Shown: piece after piece, positions 1 to 8,374 of the stretch
How positions within the stretch are numbered: the stretch's first letter is position 1
Layout of the letters: each line of letters begins with the position of its first letter
Assembly (NCBI GenBank): GCA_963763015.1
Contig: CAVXML010000007.1
Span: 496,001 to 560,000, forward strand
From: Fodinibacter sp963763015
GTDB lineage: Bacteria > Actinomycetota > Actinomycetes > Actinomycetales > Dermatophilaceae
Direction of reading: 5' to 3'
DNA length: 64,000 bases
The notes under the pieces: generated by a model
Databases searched by the model: none
Told to the model about the DNA's origin: nothing
What the model saw: the letters and a program-made list of their open reading frames with translations, nothing else
Made by a program: the position numbers and the translations under genes

Positions 1-1355
1 CTGGCCGCGTCGATGGCCGCCCGTCGAGCCTCGTCGCTCGACCCGCCGAGCGCCTCGCGCACGGGACCGCTGAAGAGGTGGGGGTCCGACTCGGAGACGA
101 CGATCAGCGACCGGACCTGCTCCAGAGGCACGTCGTCCAGGGACACCTCACCCCACCTCACGCCGTGCCGACCCGGCGCGGTCCGCCCGAGCCGATGGGC
201 GATGGCCGAGGTCTCCTCCGGCGTGGCGCTGACCAGGGCGGTCAGCCGCCCCGGCTCGATGACCACCCCGGACACGACGTCGACCAACGGTGCCGCCGGC
301 ACCAGCAGGTCGGTCACCGCGCCACCAACCGCGCCCGCCTCCGCGCTCGGGTGGTCCGGCTCGACGGCGAGGATGGTCACGAGGCGGCGGGCGGCGACCC
401 GGCCGCGCGCCAGCTTGTCGACGAACTCGGTCGCGGTGCGCATCGGCATCGTGAGGAACGCGGTGTAGCCGTAGAAGGCCACGAGCTGCCCGGGCGTGAT
501 CTCCCCGGCGGCAGCCAGGTGTGCACCGACGCCCGTGACGACGACGACGAAGATCCCCGGGAGCAGGACCTCGGCCGCATCCAAGGTCGCCTGCACGGGG
601 GAGAGCCGCACCCCGGCATCCCGCACACGGGCGGACTGTGCGGCGTACCGGCCGAGGAAGGCCTCTTCGCCGCCGATGCCGCGAAGCACGCGCAGGCCGG
701 CCACGGTGTCCGCCCCGAGGGCGGTGAGCAGGCCGGCCTCCTGGCGCTGTGCCTGCTGCCGGCGCTGGAGCGGGCGCATGACCAGACTCAGCGATGCGAG
801 GAGGAGGGGACCACCGAGGAGCATGATCACGCCGAGGACCACGGACCCCCGGAGCAGGATGACCGAGACCACCACGAAGCTCACGACCGCTCCGGCGAGG
901 CGGGCGGTGATGTCGAAGATGTTGCCCATCCGCCAGAAGTCGCTGGCGAAGCTGGTGACCACCTCACCGGCCGGCATCCGCCGCGTGAGTGCCGGGCCCG
1001 CACGGCGGACGGCCCGCTCGGTGACGATGGCGGAGCGGAACGACGCGATGAGCCAGTTCCGCACGGCGAACCAGTGCCGGCCGTTCGACGTCACGGCGCT
1101 GACCACGCCGAGGGCCATGATGGCGCCGGCCCAGAGCACGAGTGCTCGGGCGTCTCGGGCGACGAGCCCGTCGTCGATCGCCCGCCCGACGGCGGCGGGG
1201 ACAAGGGCGACGGAGAGCATCCAGGGCACCCCGAACAGGACACCTCCGAGGAGCGTGCGCCACTGCCGCCGGCCCAGCCAGAGGAGGAGGCGGTCGGCGT
1301 CGCGCGGTGGGGCCGCGTCGGCGTCGATCGCGAACGGCCAGGTGTGGTGAGCCAT
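1..1355 (-). CDS. ABC exporter half-transporter with degenerate nucleotide-binding site (partial)
   Basis: The gene starts at the ATG at 1355 (MAHHTWPF) and runs off the left edge, leaving about 451 codons. Residues 30-320 read as a six-helix ABC exporter membrane domain. The nucleotide-binding domain then begins, but the Walker A region (around residues 370-390, reading LTALVSATPEETSAIA) has no GxxGxGK(S/T), and the Q-loop region reads VVSESDPHLFSG rather than having a clear Gln. The pattern fits the degenerate partner of a heterodimeric exporter, whose canonical half would be encoded next to it outside the window. Substrate cannot be told. A TAGCGT -10 and a GGGAG ribosome site precede the start. 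The family call is firm; the heterodimer is inferred. Confidence 0.85.
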   Translation of the reverse strand, partial: MAHHTWPFAIDADAAPPRDADRLLLWLGRRQWRTLLGGVLFGVPWMLSVALVPAAVGRAIDDGLVARDARALVLWAGAIMALGVVSAVTSNGRHWFAVRNWLIASFRSAIVTERAVRRAGPALTRRMPAGEVVTSFASDFWRMGNIFDITARLAGAVVSFVVVSVILLRGSVVLGVIMLLGGPLLLASLSLVMRPLQRRQQAQRQEAGLLTALGADTVAGLRVLRGIGGEEAFLGRYAAQSARVRDAGVRLSPVQATLDAAEVLLPGIFVVVVTGVGAHLAAAGEITPGQLVAFYGYTAFLTMPMRTATEFVDKLARGRVAARRLVTILAVEPDHPSAEAGAVGGAVTDLLVPAAPLVDVVSGVVIEPGRLTALVSATPEETSAIAHRLGRTAPGRHGVRWGEVSLDDVPLEQVRSLIVVSESDPHLFSGPVREALGGSSDEARRAAIDAA

Positions 1356-1461
1356 GGGTCTCCCACGCTATGCGGGTCGGCGAACGGCATCCACCGAGTT
1401 AATGCGGGCCGCGGCAGCTCCGTGGCCCGGCCGGCCGGCTCGGGACGAGCGAGCGGTGACG

Positions 1462-1467
1462 TAGCCT
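1462..1467 (+). promoter_or_regulatory. -10 element (TAGCCT) of a predicted leaderless transcript
   Basis: TAGCCT fits TANNNT and ends six bases before the GTG at 1474, so transcription should start at or next to the start codon. No Shine-Dalgarno sequence is present. The same spacing recurs at many genes in the window. Confidence 0.5.
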
Positions 1468-1473
1468 CGAGGG

Positions 1474-2238
1474 GTGCTGAGGACCGCGCTGCGACCGAGG
1501 TACCTCGGCCTGCTCGCACTCGTCGTGCTGGTCGGGATCGCCTTCGGCTGGCTGGGCCGCTGGCAGCTCGGCGTCGCCGAGAGCACCGCCTACCGGGAGG
1601 CCGTCGCGCAGGCGCGGGCCCAGAGCCCGGTCGAGCTGGCGTCGGTGCTCCAGCCCCACGCCCCCTTCCGCGACGACCTCTCGTCGCGACCCGTCACGGC
1701 GAGCGGCCGGTACGCCGCGCAGGGCCAGCTGCTCGTGCCGGACCGGCGCCTCGACGGGGCCAGCGGGCTCTGGGTGGTCACCCCCTTCGTCGTGGACGCC
1801 AGTGGAGCGACGCTTCCCGTGGTGCGTGGGTTCGTCAGGGACGAGGCGGATGCCGGGCCGCCGCCCGCTGGCGAGCTCCGGGTCACCGGTGGGCTCGCCC
1901 CCGGAGAGTCACCGGCCCCCGACCCGGCCCGGGAGGGCCAGATCGGGTCGGTGGACCTGTCGCTCCTGGTCAACACGTGGCCCGGTGACCTCTACAACGC
2001 GTTCGTCTTCCTCGAGTCGGAGACGCCTGCCATCGGCCCGCAGCTCACCAAGGTGCCCACGCCGATGGGCGAGACGGGAATCCGCTGGCGCAACGCGGCG
2101 TACGCGGTGCAGTGGTGGGTGTTCGCGGGCTTCGCCCTGTGGATGTGGGTGCGCCTGGTCCGGGACGAGGCGCGCCGGGAGGCCGGCTCGGAGGTGCCGG
2201 TGCCGGCGGGTGACAATGGGTCCCGTGACGACGCCTGA
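1474..2238 (+). CDS. SURF1 family protein (cytochrome oxidase biogenesis)
   Basis: This 254-residue protein has the SURF1 layout: a first membrane helix at about residues 10-28 followed by WLGRWQL, a periplasmic middle part, and a second helix near residues 215-235 introduced by the family signature RNAAYAVQWWVFA. SURF1 proteins help assemble heme-copper cytochrome c oxidase in the membrane. The GTG at 1474 is chosen because a -10 element ends six bases upstream and no ribosome site exists. The 3' end overlaps the next gene, a DUF3817 membrane protein, by 23 bases. Family assignment is secure; its role in oxidase assembly is from family knowledge. Confidence 0.9.
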   Translation: MLRTALRPRYLGLLALVVLVGIAFGWLGRWQLGVAESTAYREAVAQARAQSPVELASVLQPHAPFRDDLSSRPVTASGRYAAQGQLLVPDRRLDGASGLWVVTPFVVDASGATLPVVRGFVRDEADAGPPPAGELRVTGGLAPGESPAPDPAREGQIGSVDLSLLVNTWPGDLYNAFVFLESETPAIGPQLTKVPTPMGETGIRWRNAAYAVQWWVFAGFALWMWVRLVRDEARREAGSEVPVPAGDNGSRDDA

Positions 2239-2635
2239 CCCCCTGACCCCCCCGCCCGCACCGCCCGCACCTCAGCCACTGCAGTCCGCACGGGCCGGGC
2301 ACGCCGCGGACGGCATCCGGCCACGACTCACCTTCTTCAGGGTCATGGCCTTCATCGTGGGCGTGGGGCTGCTCGTGCTCGTCGTCGAGATGGTGCTGTC
2401 GTACGGGTTCGGCCTGAAGGGCGAGGAGAACCCGCTCTACTGGTGGCCGCAGCCGCACGGCTTCATCTACATGCTGTACCTCGTGGCCACGGCACTGCTC
2501 GGCTTCCGGGTCGGCTGGTCCCTGACCAAGATGGTGCTCGTCATGCTGGCCGGCTGTGTCCCGTTCCTCTCGTTCTGGGTGGAGCGCAGAGTGGCCGGGG
2601 AGGTCGAGGCCGGGCTGGTCGGCGCGCGCCAGTAG
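2216..2635 (+). CDS. DUF3817 integral membrane protein
   Basis: The protein has about 139 residues, with a Pro/Ala-rich N-terminus and three hydrophobic helices (about residues 40-60, 80-100 and 105-125). It carries the conserved features of DUF3817 proteins: RVMAFIVGVGLLVLVVEM, then HGFIYMLYLVATALLGFRVG. The function is unknown; actinobacterial relatives commonly sit beside guaA. The ATG at 2216 overlaps SURF1; a GTG at 2225 in the same frame is an alternative. The TAG stop at 2633 is also the first three bases of the likely guaA -10 element. Translation is probably coupled to SURF1. Confidence 0.8.
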   Translation: MGPVTTPDPLTPPPAPPAPQPLQSARAGHAADGIRPRLTFFRVMAFIVGVGLLVLVVEMVLSYGFGLKGEENPLYWWPQPHGFIYMLYLVATALLGFRVGWSLTKMVLVMLAGCVPFLSFWVERRVAGEVEAGLVGARQ

Positions 2636-2638
2636 CCT
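2633..2638 (+). promoter_or_regulatory. -10 element (TAGCCT) of guaA, built on the upstream stop codon
   Basis: TAGCCT lies exactly six bases before the guaA GTG. Its TAG is the stop codon of the preceding gene. A leaderless guaA transcript is predicted. Confidence 0.5.
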
Positions 2639-2644
2639 TGCCGG

Positions 2645-4300
2645 GTGAACGACGCCGCCCGCCAGGAGCCCGGTATGCCGCAGGTCCAGGACGTCGACCA
2701 CGCCGTCGTCGAAGGGGGCGAGCCGATCCGCCTCGCCGACCGGCCGGTGCTGGTCGTCGACTTCGGAGCCCAGTACGCGCAGCTCATCGCCCGGCGGGTG
2801 CGAGAGGCCAACTGCTTCAGCGAGGTCGTGCCGCACTCGATGCCGGTGGAGCAGGTCCTCGCCAAGGACCCGGCCGCGCTCATCCTGTCCGGCGGGCCGT
2901 CCTCGGTGTACGCGGAGGGAGCCCCCTCGCTCGACCCGGCGCTGCTCGACGCCGGGGTGCCCGTGTTCGGCATGTGCTACGGGTTCCAGGCCATGGCGCA
3001 GGCTCTGGGCGGCACGGTGGAGAAGACGGGGCTCTCGGAGTTCGGGGCCACGCCCGCGCAGGTGCTCGACACCTCGTCGACGCTGTTCAACGGGCAGCCC
3101 TCGGAGCAGTCGGTGTGGATGAGCCACGGCGACTCGGTGTCGGAGGCCCCGGAGGGTATGACGATCACCGCGACGACGTCCGGGGCTCCCGTCGCGGGGT
3201 TCGAGGACGACGACCGACGGCTGTACGGGGTGCAGTGGCACCCGGAGGTGCTCCACTCGACCTTCGGCCAGCAGGTGCTCGAGAACTTCCTCCTCCGGGG
3301 GGCCGGGCTGAGCGGGGAGTGGACCGCCGCGAACGTCGTGGAGGACCTCGTGGCCAGCGTCCGCGCCCAGGTCGGTGAGGCCCGGGTGATCTGCGGGCTC
3401 TCCGGCGGGGTGGACTCGTCGGTGGCGGCCGCGCTGGTGCAGAGGGCGGTGGGCGACCAGCTGACCTGTGTCTTCGTCGACCACGGGCTCCTGCGTTCGG
3501 GCGAGGCCGAGCAGGTCGAGACCGACTTCGTGGCCGCCACCGGCGTCGACCTGGTGGTCGTCGATGCCCGGGACCGCTTCCTCGACGCGCTGGCCGGCGT
3601 GTCCGACCCGGAGGAGAAGCGCAAGGTCATCGGCCGCGAGTTCATCCGGGTCTTCGAGCAGGCTGCCCGGGACGTCGTGGGGTCGCACGAGGGCGCCGGT
3701 GACCACCCGGTGGAGTTCCTCGTGCAGGGCACCCTGTACCCGGACGTCGTCGAGTCCGGCGGCGGCACCGGAACGGCCAACATCAAGTCGCACCACAACG
3801 TCGGCGGCCTCCCGGACGACCTGCAGTTCAAGCTGGTGGAGCCGTTGCGGCTGCTCTTCAAGGACGAGGTGCGCCAGGTCGGTCTGGAGCTGGGTGTCCC
3901 CGAGGGCATCGTCTGGCGCCAGCCGTTCCCCGGGCCGGGCCTGGGCATCCGCATCGTCGGTGAGGTGACCGCAGCACGCCTGGACGTGCTCCGCGCCGCC
4001 GACGCCATCGCTCGCGAGGAGCTCACCGCGGCCGGTCTCGACCGGGAGATCTGGCAGTGCCCCGTCGTGCTGCTCGCCGACATCCGTTCGGTCGGTGTCC
4101 AGGGGGATGGTCGGACGTACGGACACCCGGTGGTGCTGCGTCCGGTGTCCTCGGAGGACGCGATGACGGCCGACTGGGCCAGGGTGCCCTTCGAGGTGCT
4201 CGCGAGGATCTCGACGCGGATCACGAACGAGGTGCGTGAGGTCAACCGGGTGGTCCTCGACGTCACGAGCAAGCCGCCGGGCACCATCGAGTGGGAGTGA
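2645..4300 (+). CDS. guaA: GMP synthase (glutamine-hydrolysing)
   Basis: GuaA converts XMP to GMP with glutamine and ATP, the last step of GMP synthesis in the cytoplasm. The 551-residue protein begins with a class I glutamine amidotransferase domain: VLVVDFGAQYAQLIARRVRE, the nucleophile Cys111 in GMCYGFQAM, and the His/Glu pair in QWHPEV. The ATP pyrophosphatase domain follows with the P-loop SGGVDSSVA, and the C-terminal dimerisation domain ends in TSKPPGTIEWE. The roughly 30-residue N-terminal extension is longer than in E. coli. The GTG at 2645 fits a leaderless start. All catalytic features are present and the length is normal. Confidence 0.98.
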   Translation: MNDAARQEPGMPQVQDVDHAVVEGGEPIRLADRPVLVVDFGAQYAQLIARRVREANCFSEVVPHSMPVEQVLAKDPAALILSGGPSSVYAEGAPSLDPALLDAGVPVFGMCYGFQAMAQALGGTVEKTGLSEFGATPAQVLDTSSTLFNGQPSEQSVWMSHGDSVSEAPEGMTITATTSGAPVAGFEDDDRRLYGVQWHPEVLHSTFGQQVLENFLLRGAGLSGEWTAANVVEDLVASVRAQVGEARVICGLSGGVDSSVAAALVQRAVGDQLTCVFVDHGLLRSGEAEQVETDFVAATGVDLVVVDARDRFLDALAGVSDPEEKRKVIGREFIRVFEQAARDVVGSHEGAGDHPVEFLVQGTLYPDVVESGGGTGTANIKSHHNVGGLPDDLQFKLVEPLRLLFKDEVRQVGLELGVPEGIVWRQPFPGPGLGIRIVGEVTAARLDVLRAADAIAREELTAAGLDREIWQCPVVLLADIRSVGVQGDGRTYGHPVVLRPVSSEDAMTADWARVPFEVLARISTRITNEVREVNRVVLDVTSKPPGTIEWE

Positions 4301-4401
4301 CCCGGCGCTGCGTGCACCGGTGCGCCGGCCTCCTCGGTGGACCCGACCGCACACCGTGGCCCCACCGCGATCTGCGGGGGCGGCATCCCACGGGAGGATG
4401 T

Positions 4402-4420
4402 CGTGGCAGGCTGTGCCACG
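4402..4420 (+). terminator. Short hairpin between guaA and the hydrolase gene
   Basis: CGTGGCA and TGCCACG form a perfect 7-bp stem around a 5-base loop. No T-tract follows. It could end guaA transcription or shape the leader of the next gene; the assignment is weak. Confidence 0.3.
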
Positions 4421-4449
4421 GCATACCCACCGGTAACCGAAGGGCCACG

Positions 4450-5376
4450 ATGCAGAGCACGACGACGATGGTGACCGCGGGGGACGGCACCGCCCTCCAC
4501 ACGAACCGCTGGCTGCCCGACGGCACGCCCAAGGCGGTGGTCCAGCTCGCGCACGGGATGGCGGAGCACTCCGCCCGCTACGCGCGGCTGGCCGCGGCCC
4601 TGACCGCGGCCGGGTACGCCGTCTACGCCCACGACCACCGGGGACACGGAACGACCGGCGGCGTGGAGGACCACGGGTTCTTCGCCGACGAGGGGGGCTG
4701 GGCCAGCGTCGTCGACGACCTGCGTGCGGTCACCCGCTTCGCGCGCGCGGAGAACCCCGGTCTGCCGGTGTTCCTCGTCGGGCACTCGATGGGCTCGTTC
4801 CTCGCCCGCTCCTACGTCATCCAGGACAGCGGTGACATCGCCGGCCTCGTGCTGTCGGGGACGGGCGGCGACCCGGGGCTCCTGGGCAGGACGGGCCTGC
4901 TGGTCGCGAAGGCCGAGGCTCGGATCCGGGGCCGACGGCACGTGAGCGACCTCATGGACAAGCTGACCTTCGGCCAGTACAACGCGGCCTTCAAGCCGAA
5001 CCGGACGCCGTTCGACTGGCTCTCCCGCGACGAGGCCGAGGTCGACGCCTACATCGCGGACACCCTGTGCGGCCAGACCTTCACCTCCGGCTTCTTCGTG
5101 GACCTCGTGGGGGCACAGCCGGAGATCAACGACCGGCGGAAGGTCGCCCGGGTCCGTGGCGACCTGCCCATCCTGCTGCTCTCCGGAGACAAGGACCCCG
5201 TCGGGGACAACGGCAAGGGTCCTCGGGCGGTGGCCGAGATGTACCGCTCGGTGGGCGTCGCCGACGTCACCTGCACCACCTACCCGGGTGCACGTCACGA
5301 GATCTTCAACGAGACCAACCGCGACGAGGTCACCGCCGACCTCGTCGCCTGGCTGGACGCGCACCTCCCCGCCTGA
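4450..5376 (+). CDS. Alpha/beta hydrolase, monoacylglycerol lipase-like (serine aminopeptidase S33 family)
   Basis: This 308-residue protein has the lysophospholipase/monoglyceride lipase layout: VVQLAHGMAEHSARY near residues 30-45, HDHRGHGTTGG at about 61-71, the nucleophile elbow GHSMGSF with Ser113, an acid residue region LLLSGDKDPVGDNG, and the catalytic His in YPGARHEIFNE. Family members hydrolyse monoglycerides or lysophospholipids. There is no signal peptide, so it should act in the cytoplasm. The start at 4450 is the first ATG that gives the usual family N-terminus; reading further upstream adds residues unlike the family. It stands alone between guaA and asnB. Confidence 0.88.
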   Translation: MQSTTTMVTAGDGTALHTNRWLPDGTPKAVVQLAHGMAEHSARYARLAAALTAAGYAVYAHDHRGHGTTGGVEDHGFFADEGGWASVVDDLRAVTRFARAENPGLPVFLVGHSMGSFLARSYVIQDSGDIAGLVLSGTGGDPGLLGRTGLLVAKAEARIRGRRHVSDLMDKLTFGQYNAAFKPNRTPFDWLSRDEAEVDAYIADTLCGQTFTSGFFVDLVGAQPEINDRRKVARVRGDLPILLLSGDKDPVGDNGKGPRAVAEMYRSVGVADVTCTTYPGARHEIFNETNRDEVTADLVAWLDAHLPA

Positions 5377-5477
5377 CATGCGCCCCGACCTTCCCCCCTG
5401 CGGGGGACTCGGCAGCTTGATGGGGGCCGGTGCGCCCCGCGGATCGGCCTCACCCGGCATCCGTGGCAGGCTTGGAG

Positions 5478-5530
5478 GCCGGCATCCGAGGTCGGATGCC
5501 GGCAGCACGGCATCCGCGACCGGATGCCGC
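5478..5530. repeat. Two tandem hairpins built from GGCATCCG / CGGATGCC words
   Basis: GCCGGCATCCGA (5478-5489) pairs perfectly with TCGGATGCCGGC (5492-5503), and a second CGGCATCCG / CGGATGCCG pair follows directly. Both lie in the leader region just before asnB. The same 7-base word GGCATCC/GGATGCC recurs throughout the window. Role unknown: terminator of the hydrolase gene or DNA structure are both possible. Confidence 0.5.
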
Positions 5531-5565
5531 GAGCACGCCCCGAGGACGTTAGGACTTCTCCACGC

Positions 5566-8265
5566 ATGTGCGGCATCGCCGGCTACCACGGTCTCTCCGC
5601 CGACACGGCGCTCCTGGAGCGCATGAACGACTGCCTCCGGCACCGCGGCCCGGACGGCGAGGGGGTCGTCACCGACGGGTTCTGCGGGTTGGCGCACCGG
5701 CGGCTGTCGATCATCGACGTGGCGCACGGGCAGCAGCCGATGGAGACGGCCGACGGACGCTACGTGCTGGTCTACAACGGTGAGGTCTACAACTACCTCG
5801 ACCTGAGGGCCGAGCTCGGGGGCCTCGGGCACACCTTCGCCACCGACTCCGACACGGAGGTGGTGCTGGAAGCCTTCGCCGAGTGGGGGCCGGAGTCCTT
5901 CGACCGGCTCAACGGCATGTTCGGCCTGGCGATCTGGGACCGCCAGGAGCAGCGGCTGACCCTGGCCCGCGACCACTTCGGCATCAAGCCCCTCTATGTC
6001 GCCCGGGTGCCCGCCCCCGGTGGCACCCCCGACGGACTCCCGCCCGCCGAGGTCCTGCTCTTCGCGAGCGAGATCACGCCGATCCTGCGCAGCGACCTCT
6101 ACGAGAAGAAGGTGAACGACCGGTCCGTCTACCGCTACCTCCGCTTCCGCGCGCACGAGGACGGCGTCGAGACCTTCTTCGACGGCATCGAGCGGCTGGC
6201 ACCCGGCGAGATGCTCACCGCCGACGCGACCGGCATCCAGCGCCGCATGTTCACCCGGCTCAAGGAGGAGCTGCTGGAGCTGGCGGCCGAGCAGCGGCCG
6301 TACGACGAGGCGGCCGCGGCGGAGTACAAGCGCCGGCTCGTCGAGTCGGTGCGGCTGCGGCTGCAGTCGGAGGTGCCGGTCGGTACCTCGCTGTCCGGTG
6401 GCTTGGACTCCAGCGCGGTGGCCGTGATCATCAACCAGCTGCTCAACGAGGGCGACGAGCTGTCGACCCGGGCGGTCGGCACCCGCCAGAACACGTTCTC
6501 CGCCGTCTTCCCCGGCTCGATCAACGACGAGGAGCGCTACGTCGACGAGGTGCTCCAGATCTGCGGGGGGCACGTCGAGGCCCACAAGATCACCCCGACG
6601 GCCGACGAGTTCAAGGCGGACCTCCTCGAGTTCGTCCGCACCCAGGAGGAGCCGCTCATCTCCTCCGGCCCGTACGCGCAGTACCAGGTGATGCGCGAGG
6701 CCACCAAGCACGTCACGGTCCTCCTCGACGGCCAGGGCGCCGACGAGATGATGGCGGGCTACATCCCGTACTACTTCGTCTACCTCCGTCAGCTCCGGGC
6801 GCAGGGGGCCGTCGTGGCCGCGGCCGAGCTCGCCCGGAGCCTCGACGTGCTGTACCGGCTCGGGCGCTTCAAGCTCAGGGCGAAGCTGAAGCTCAAGAAG
6901 TCGGTGCCGGTGACGCAGCTCCTCTCCGCGGACTTCGTCGCCGCGCACCGTGGCGAACTGTTCGAGGTCGAGCAGTCGAACCTCAAGAAGCGCCTCGTGC
7001 AGGACCTGTTCCACAACTCCCTGCCGAGCCTGCTGAGGTACGAGGACAAGAACACGATGCACTTCTCGCTCGAGGGCCGCGTGCCCTTCCTCGACAAGGA
7101 GGTGGTCAAGTACGTGTTCGCCCTCTCGGACGAGGCGATCATCAAGGACGGCTGGAACAAGCGCGTGCTGCGTGATGCCACCAGGGGTCTGCTGCCCGAG
7201 TCGATCAACCGCCGGCGCAACAAGATCGGGTTCACGACCCCGCAGGGCGAGTGGTTCATGCGGCTGAAGAACCACTTCTACTCGATCTTCCTCAGCGAGT
7301 CCTTCGCGAACCGGCCGTACGTCGACCAGACCGAGGTGCTCCACGCCTTCGAGGGCTGGATCAAGGGCACCACCGACATCGACACGATGACCTTCTGGCG
7401 GCTGCTCAACCTCGAGCTCTGGTTGCGCGAGTTCTTCGACGAGCGCGACCCCGAGGTGGAGGCGGCGGCCGCCGAGAAGGCCACCCACGTGAAGACCGAC
7501 TTCGAGCCCAACGAGGGGCGGGCGTTGGACATCGTCACCCAGCGCGGCGAGTCGGTGCGCCGATACCCCCTGCGCACCGAGCTCTTCGCCCACGACGACG
7601 ACCTCGACGTGCGCGTGCTGGAGCACGTCGAGGCGTTCTTCGCGGCTCTGCCCGAGGCCGGTCCGGACCACGCCGAGGCGACCCGAGGCACGTGGTGGTT
7701 CTTCATCTCGGAGAAGGTCGTGGCGATCACGCAGGGCCGGTCCTACTTCATCTGGGACATCAAGGTGGGCCGCCCCGCGCGGGTCCTCTCCCGCTACGTC
7801 ACCCGCACCCCGGCAGGAATCGGCCTCGGCAGCCCGTTCACCATGCAGCTGGCCATCCAGGAGGCGGGGCTGCCACGGGTCCTCTACGCGGCGGCCGGCG
7901 GCGCCGTCGGAAAGCTCACCGGCCGCAAGGGCACGTTCTACGAGCTGGTGGGCAACGACATCAGCGCGATCGACGGACCGACCGAGTACTCGGCGTACCC
8001 CTCCAACGTCTCGGCGAAGCTGGCTCCCAAGGACCCGGATGCCGTCGCCGCGCGGCTCAGTGCGGCGATCCGCGAGCGGGTGCCCGAGCCCTGGCGCTCG
8101 ACGTTCGCAGGCACCGTCGTCATGGACGCCAACGACATCGGGCGCAACGTGCTGGGCAGCGACGTCCCCGGCGACGACGCACGCTTCGAGGAGATGTTCG
8201 CCGACAACCCCCTCGGCCAGGGCGGCGAGCAGACCCCCTTGGCCCTGGTCTTCCTCCGCGCCTGA
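5566..8265 (+). CDS. asnB: Asparagine synthetase (glutamine-hydrolysing) fused to an F420-0:glutamate ligase (CofE)-like domain
   Basis: The 899-residue protein starts at the ATG at 5566, which places the obligatory Cys at residue 2 (MCGIAGYHG). Residues 2-190 are a class II glutamine amidotransferase domain (LAHRRLSIIDVAHG, VYNGEVYN). Residues 250-620 are the asparagine synthase ATP-pyrophosphatase domain (SLSGGLDSSAVAV, LLDGQGADEMMAGY, EGRVPFLD). Ordinary AsnB proteins end near residue 640. Here about 240 more residues follow that resemble the F420-0:gamma-glutamyl ligase fold: YPLRTELF, FISEKVVAITQGRSY, TPAGIGLGSPFTMQLAI, SAIDGPTEYSAYPSN, VMDANDIGRNVLGSDV. Both domains deal with glutamate or glutamine amide chemistry. 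A TAGGAC -10 at 5550 suggests a leaderless or near-leaderless mRNA. AsnB is certain; the tail function is inferred. Confidence 0.93.
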   Translation: MCGIAGYHGLSADTALLERMNDCLRHRGPDGEGVVTDGFCGLAHRRLSIIDVAHGQQPMETADGRYVLVYNGEVYNYLDLRAELGGLGHTFATDSDTEVVLEAFAEWGPESFDRLNGMFGLAIWDRQEQRLTLARDHFGIKPLYVARVPAPGGTPDGLPPAEVLLFASEITPILRSDLYEKKVNDRSVYRYLRFRAHEDGVETFFDGIERLAPGEMLTADATGIQRRMFTRLKEELLELAAEQRPYDEAAAAEYKRRLVESVRLRLQSEVPVGTSLSGGLDSSAVAVIINQLLNEGDELSTRAVGTRQNTFSAVFPGSINDEERYVDEVLQICGGHVEAHKITPTADEFKADLLEFVRTQEEPLISSGPYAQYQVMREATKHVTVLLDGQGADEMMAGYIPYYFVYLRQLRAQGAVVAAAELARSLDVLYRLGRFKLRAKLKLKKSVPVTQLLSADFVAAHRGELFEVEQSNLKKRLVQDLFHNSLPSLLRYEDKNTMHFSLEGRVPFLDKEVVKYVFALSDEAIIKDGWNKRVLRDATRGLLPESINRRRNKIGFTTPQGEWFMRLKNHFYSIFLSESFANRPYVDQTEVLHAFEGWIKGTTDIDTMTFWRLLNLELWLREFFDERDPEVEAAAAEKATHVKTDFEPNEGRALDIVTQRGESVRRYPLRTELFAHDDDLDVRVLEHVEAFFAALPEAGPDHAEATRGTWWFFISEKVVAITQGRSYFIWDIKVGRPARVLSRYVTRTPAGIGLGSPFTMQLAIQEAGLPRVLYAAAGGAVGKLTGRKGTFYELVGNDISAIDGPTEYSAYPSNVSAKLAPKDPDAVAARLSAAIRERVPEPWRSTFAGTVVMDANDIGRNVLGSDVPGDDARFEEMFADNPLGQGGEQTPLALVFLRA

Positions 8266-8273
8266 CCGCCCGG

Positions 8274-8358
8274 CCTCCCCGACTTCGTCTGTCAGGATGC
8301 CGCGAAACCGCCGCCCACCGGCGTTTCGGCGACACTCCGACAGACGAAGTCGGGGAGG
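8274..8358. repeat. Dispersed hairpin element, copy 1 (constant 19-20 bp arms, 45-base core)
   Basis: CCTCCCCGACTTCGTCTGTC (8274-8293) and its exact reverse complement (8339-8358) flank a 45-base GC-rich, imperfectly self-complementary core. It lies between the convergent ends of asnB and the flippase-like gene, so it could act as a two-way terminator. A second copy with the same arms and the same core length is at 27978-28060. Confidence 0.85.
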
Positions 8359-8374
8359 CGAGGGGGGTTAGGCG

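Noticed and set aside
2977..7671. Very long open frame on the minus strand opposite guaA and asnB (1564 codons)
   Set aside because: It has biased, low-complexity composition and no motifs; the plus strand carries complete, recognisable guaA, hydrolase and asnB genes. Long antisense frames are expected at this GC content.
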